Below, one piece after another: positions 6,214 to 6,607 of a DNA stretch of 6,607 bases (positions are counted from its first letter, which is position 1; the number at the start of each line of letters is the position of its first letter). This DNA is from an uncultured Oscillospiraceae bacterium (GTDB lineage Bacteria; Bacillota; Clostridia; Oscillospirales; Acutalibacteraceae). Made by a program: the position numbers and the translations under genes. The DNA lies in contig CABQCM010000082.1 in the NCBI GenBank assembly GCA_902462665.1, forward strand, positions 1 to 6,607. Direction: 5' to 3'. The notes beneath the pieces are model-generated. The model searched no databases and had not been told where the DNA came from. It saw nothing but the letters and a program-made list of their open reading frames with translations.

Positions 6214-6241
6214 GTCCCTTCGTAAAAACACCCCGAAGGAC
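6214..6241. repeat. Imperfect inverted repeat in the mreB-flavoprotein gap
   Basis: The minus strand holds GTCCTTCG and CGAAGGGAC, which pair over 8 bp with one bulged G around an 11-nt loop that contains TTTTT. The T run is in the loop, so this does not look like a conventional terminator for minus-strand transcripts. It lies between the GC-rich hairpin at 6253-6279 and the flavoprotein start. An mRNA leader element or a chance fold are both possible. Confidence 0.35.
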
Positions 6242-6247
6242 AACGAC

Positions 6248-6279
6248 GAAACAAGCCGGAGCCGAGCCGGCCCCGGCCT
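6248..6279 (-). terminator. Strong GC-rich hairpin after mreB, likely terminator
   Basis: On the minus strand, AGGCCGGGGCC and GGCTCCGGCTT form an 11-bp stem (two G-T wobbles) around the 5-nt loop GGCTC, starting about 21 nt after the mreB stop. The tail is TTGTTTC, counting the last two paired Ts, so the T tract is short and interrupted. Position and stem strength argue for a terminator or 3'-end stabiliser. The weak T tract lowers confidence in efficient intrinsic termination. No clear promoter for the flavoprotein follows in the gap, so read-through from mreB is possible. Confidence 0.55.
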
Positions 6280-6300
6280 GTCGCCAACCTTTGCTATGGT

Positions 6301-6607
6301 TTAATCGGCCGTGAGCTCCCGCAGGGTGCGGAAACGGTAATTGCCGTTGTGCAAAATGCGCACGTCGGAAAGAATTCTTCCCGTACCGCGTACAGCGTTG
6401 CCCAAAGGATCGTCGGCCAGCGTCACCTTCGTGGAAAGCCTCTCGGACAAAAAGCTGCTCATCCCGCGAATCAGCGCACCGCCGCCGGTAAGAATAATCC
6501 CTTCCCGCGCAATGTCAGCCGCCAGCTCCGGCGGAGTCTGCTCCAATACATTTTGAATCGTTTTGACCAACGTTTCCGCCGGCTCGGCCACCGCCGCCAC
6601 CACGTCC
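6301..6607 (-). CDS. mreB: MreB/Mbl-family rod shape-determining protein, C-terminal fragment
   Basis: The last 101 codons of a bacterial actin homologue; the N-terminal two thirds lie beyond position 6607. MreB-type proteins polymerise with ATP under the inner membrane and guide the elongation machinery that builds the lateral cell wall. The fragment shows the family's C-terminal core: TPPELAADIAREGI, then ILTGGGALIRGM (the glycine-rich nucleotide-binding loop), then DDPLGNAVRGTGRILSD, where MreB proteins usually have a DPL...GTG pattern. It ends about 20 residues later with HNGNYRFRTLRELTAD, a tail that looks lineage-specific. Firmicutes often carry several paralogues (MreB, Mbl, MreBH), and this part cannot tell them apart, so the symbol is a family assignment. 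The stop is TAA at 6301-6303, followed by a GC-rich hairpin. Confidence 0.9.
   Translation of the reverse strand, partial: DVVAAVAEPAETLVKTIQNVLEQTPPELAADIAREGIILTGGGALIRGMSSFLSERLSTKVTLADDPLGNAVRGTGRILSDVRILHNGNYRFRTLRELTAD

Overview
The window looks like ordinary chromosomal housekeeping DNA from a moderately GC-rich Firmicute, most likely a Clostridia/Oscillospiraceae-type bacterium. The case rests on strong AGGAGG-like ribosome binding sites, a sigma-A type promoter, a TTG start, and a uvrC / rsmD / coaD / coiled-coil 'ATPase' order that I recall from clostridial genomes. The taxonomic placement is inference. All supported genes lie on the minus strand, so transcription runs from high to low coordinates. 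I see no rRNA, tRNA, CRISPR array, insertion sequence or phage gene.

In transcription order: (1) 6607-6301 is the C-terminal third of an MreB/Mbl-type actin homologue, cut by the window edge. (2) 6300-6147 is a non-coding gap with a strong GC-rich hairpin, probably the mreB terminator, and a second inverted repeat. (3) 6146-2075 is a compact cluster: an HI0933/YhiN/BaiN-family flavoprotein, an M28-type zinc peptidase homologue carrying a transmembrane hairpin inside its catalytic domain, and the excinuclease subunit UvrC. The first two overlap by 4 nt (ATGA), and UvrC follows after 29 nt. (4) 2074-1861 is a regulatory gap with a plausible intrinsic terminator for the uvrC transcript, two 11-bp direct repeats, a near-consensus promoter (TTGACA-N17-CATAAT) and a short hairpin at the predicted 5' end of the next mRNA. 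(5) 1860-250 is a second unit: rsmD (16S rRNA m2G966 methyltransferase), coaD (phosphopantetheine adenylyltransferase) and a 159-aa coiled-coil protein commonly annotated as 'ATPase'. (6) 154-1 is the N-terminus of a lipoprotein that runs off the left edge.

Functionally the window covers cell shape, DNA repair, ribosome modification and CoA synthesis. No obvious new system is present. The items most worth a second look are the membrane-inserted M28 peptidase encoded between a flavoprotein and uvrC, the dense terminator/repeat/promoter/hairpin arrangement before rsmD, and the uncharacterised coiled-coil protein next to coaD. Several likely starts differ from the longest open frame (coaD, rsmD, uvrC, the M28 gene and the flavoprotein); the reasons are given in each entry.
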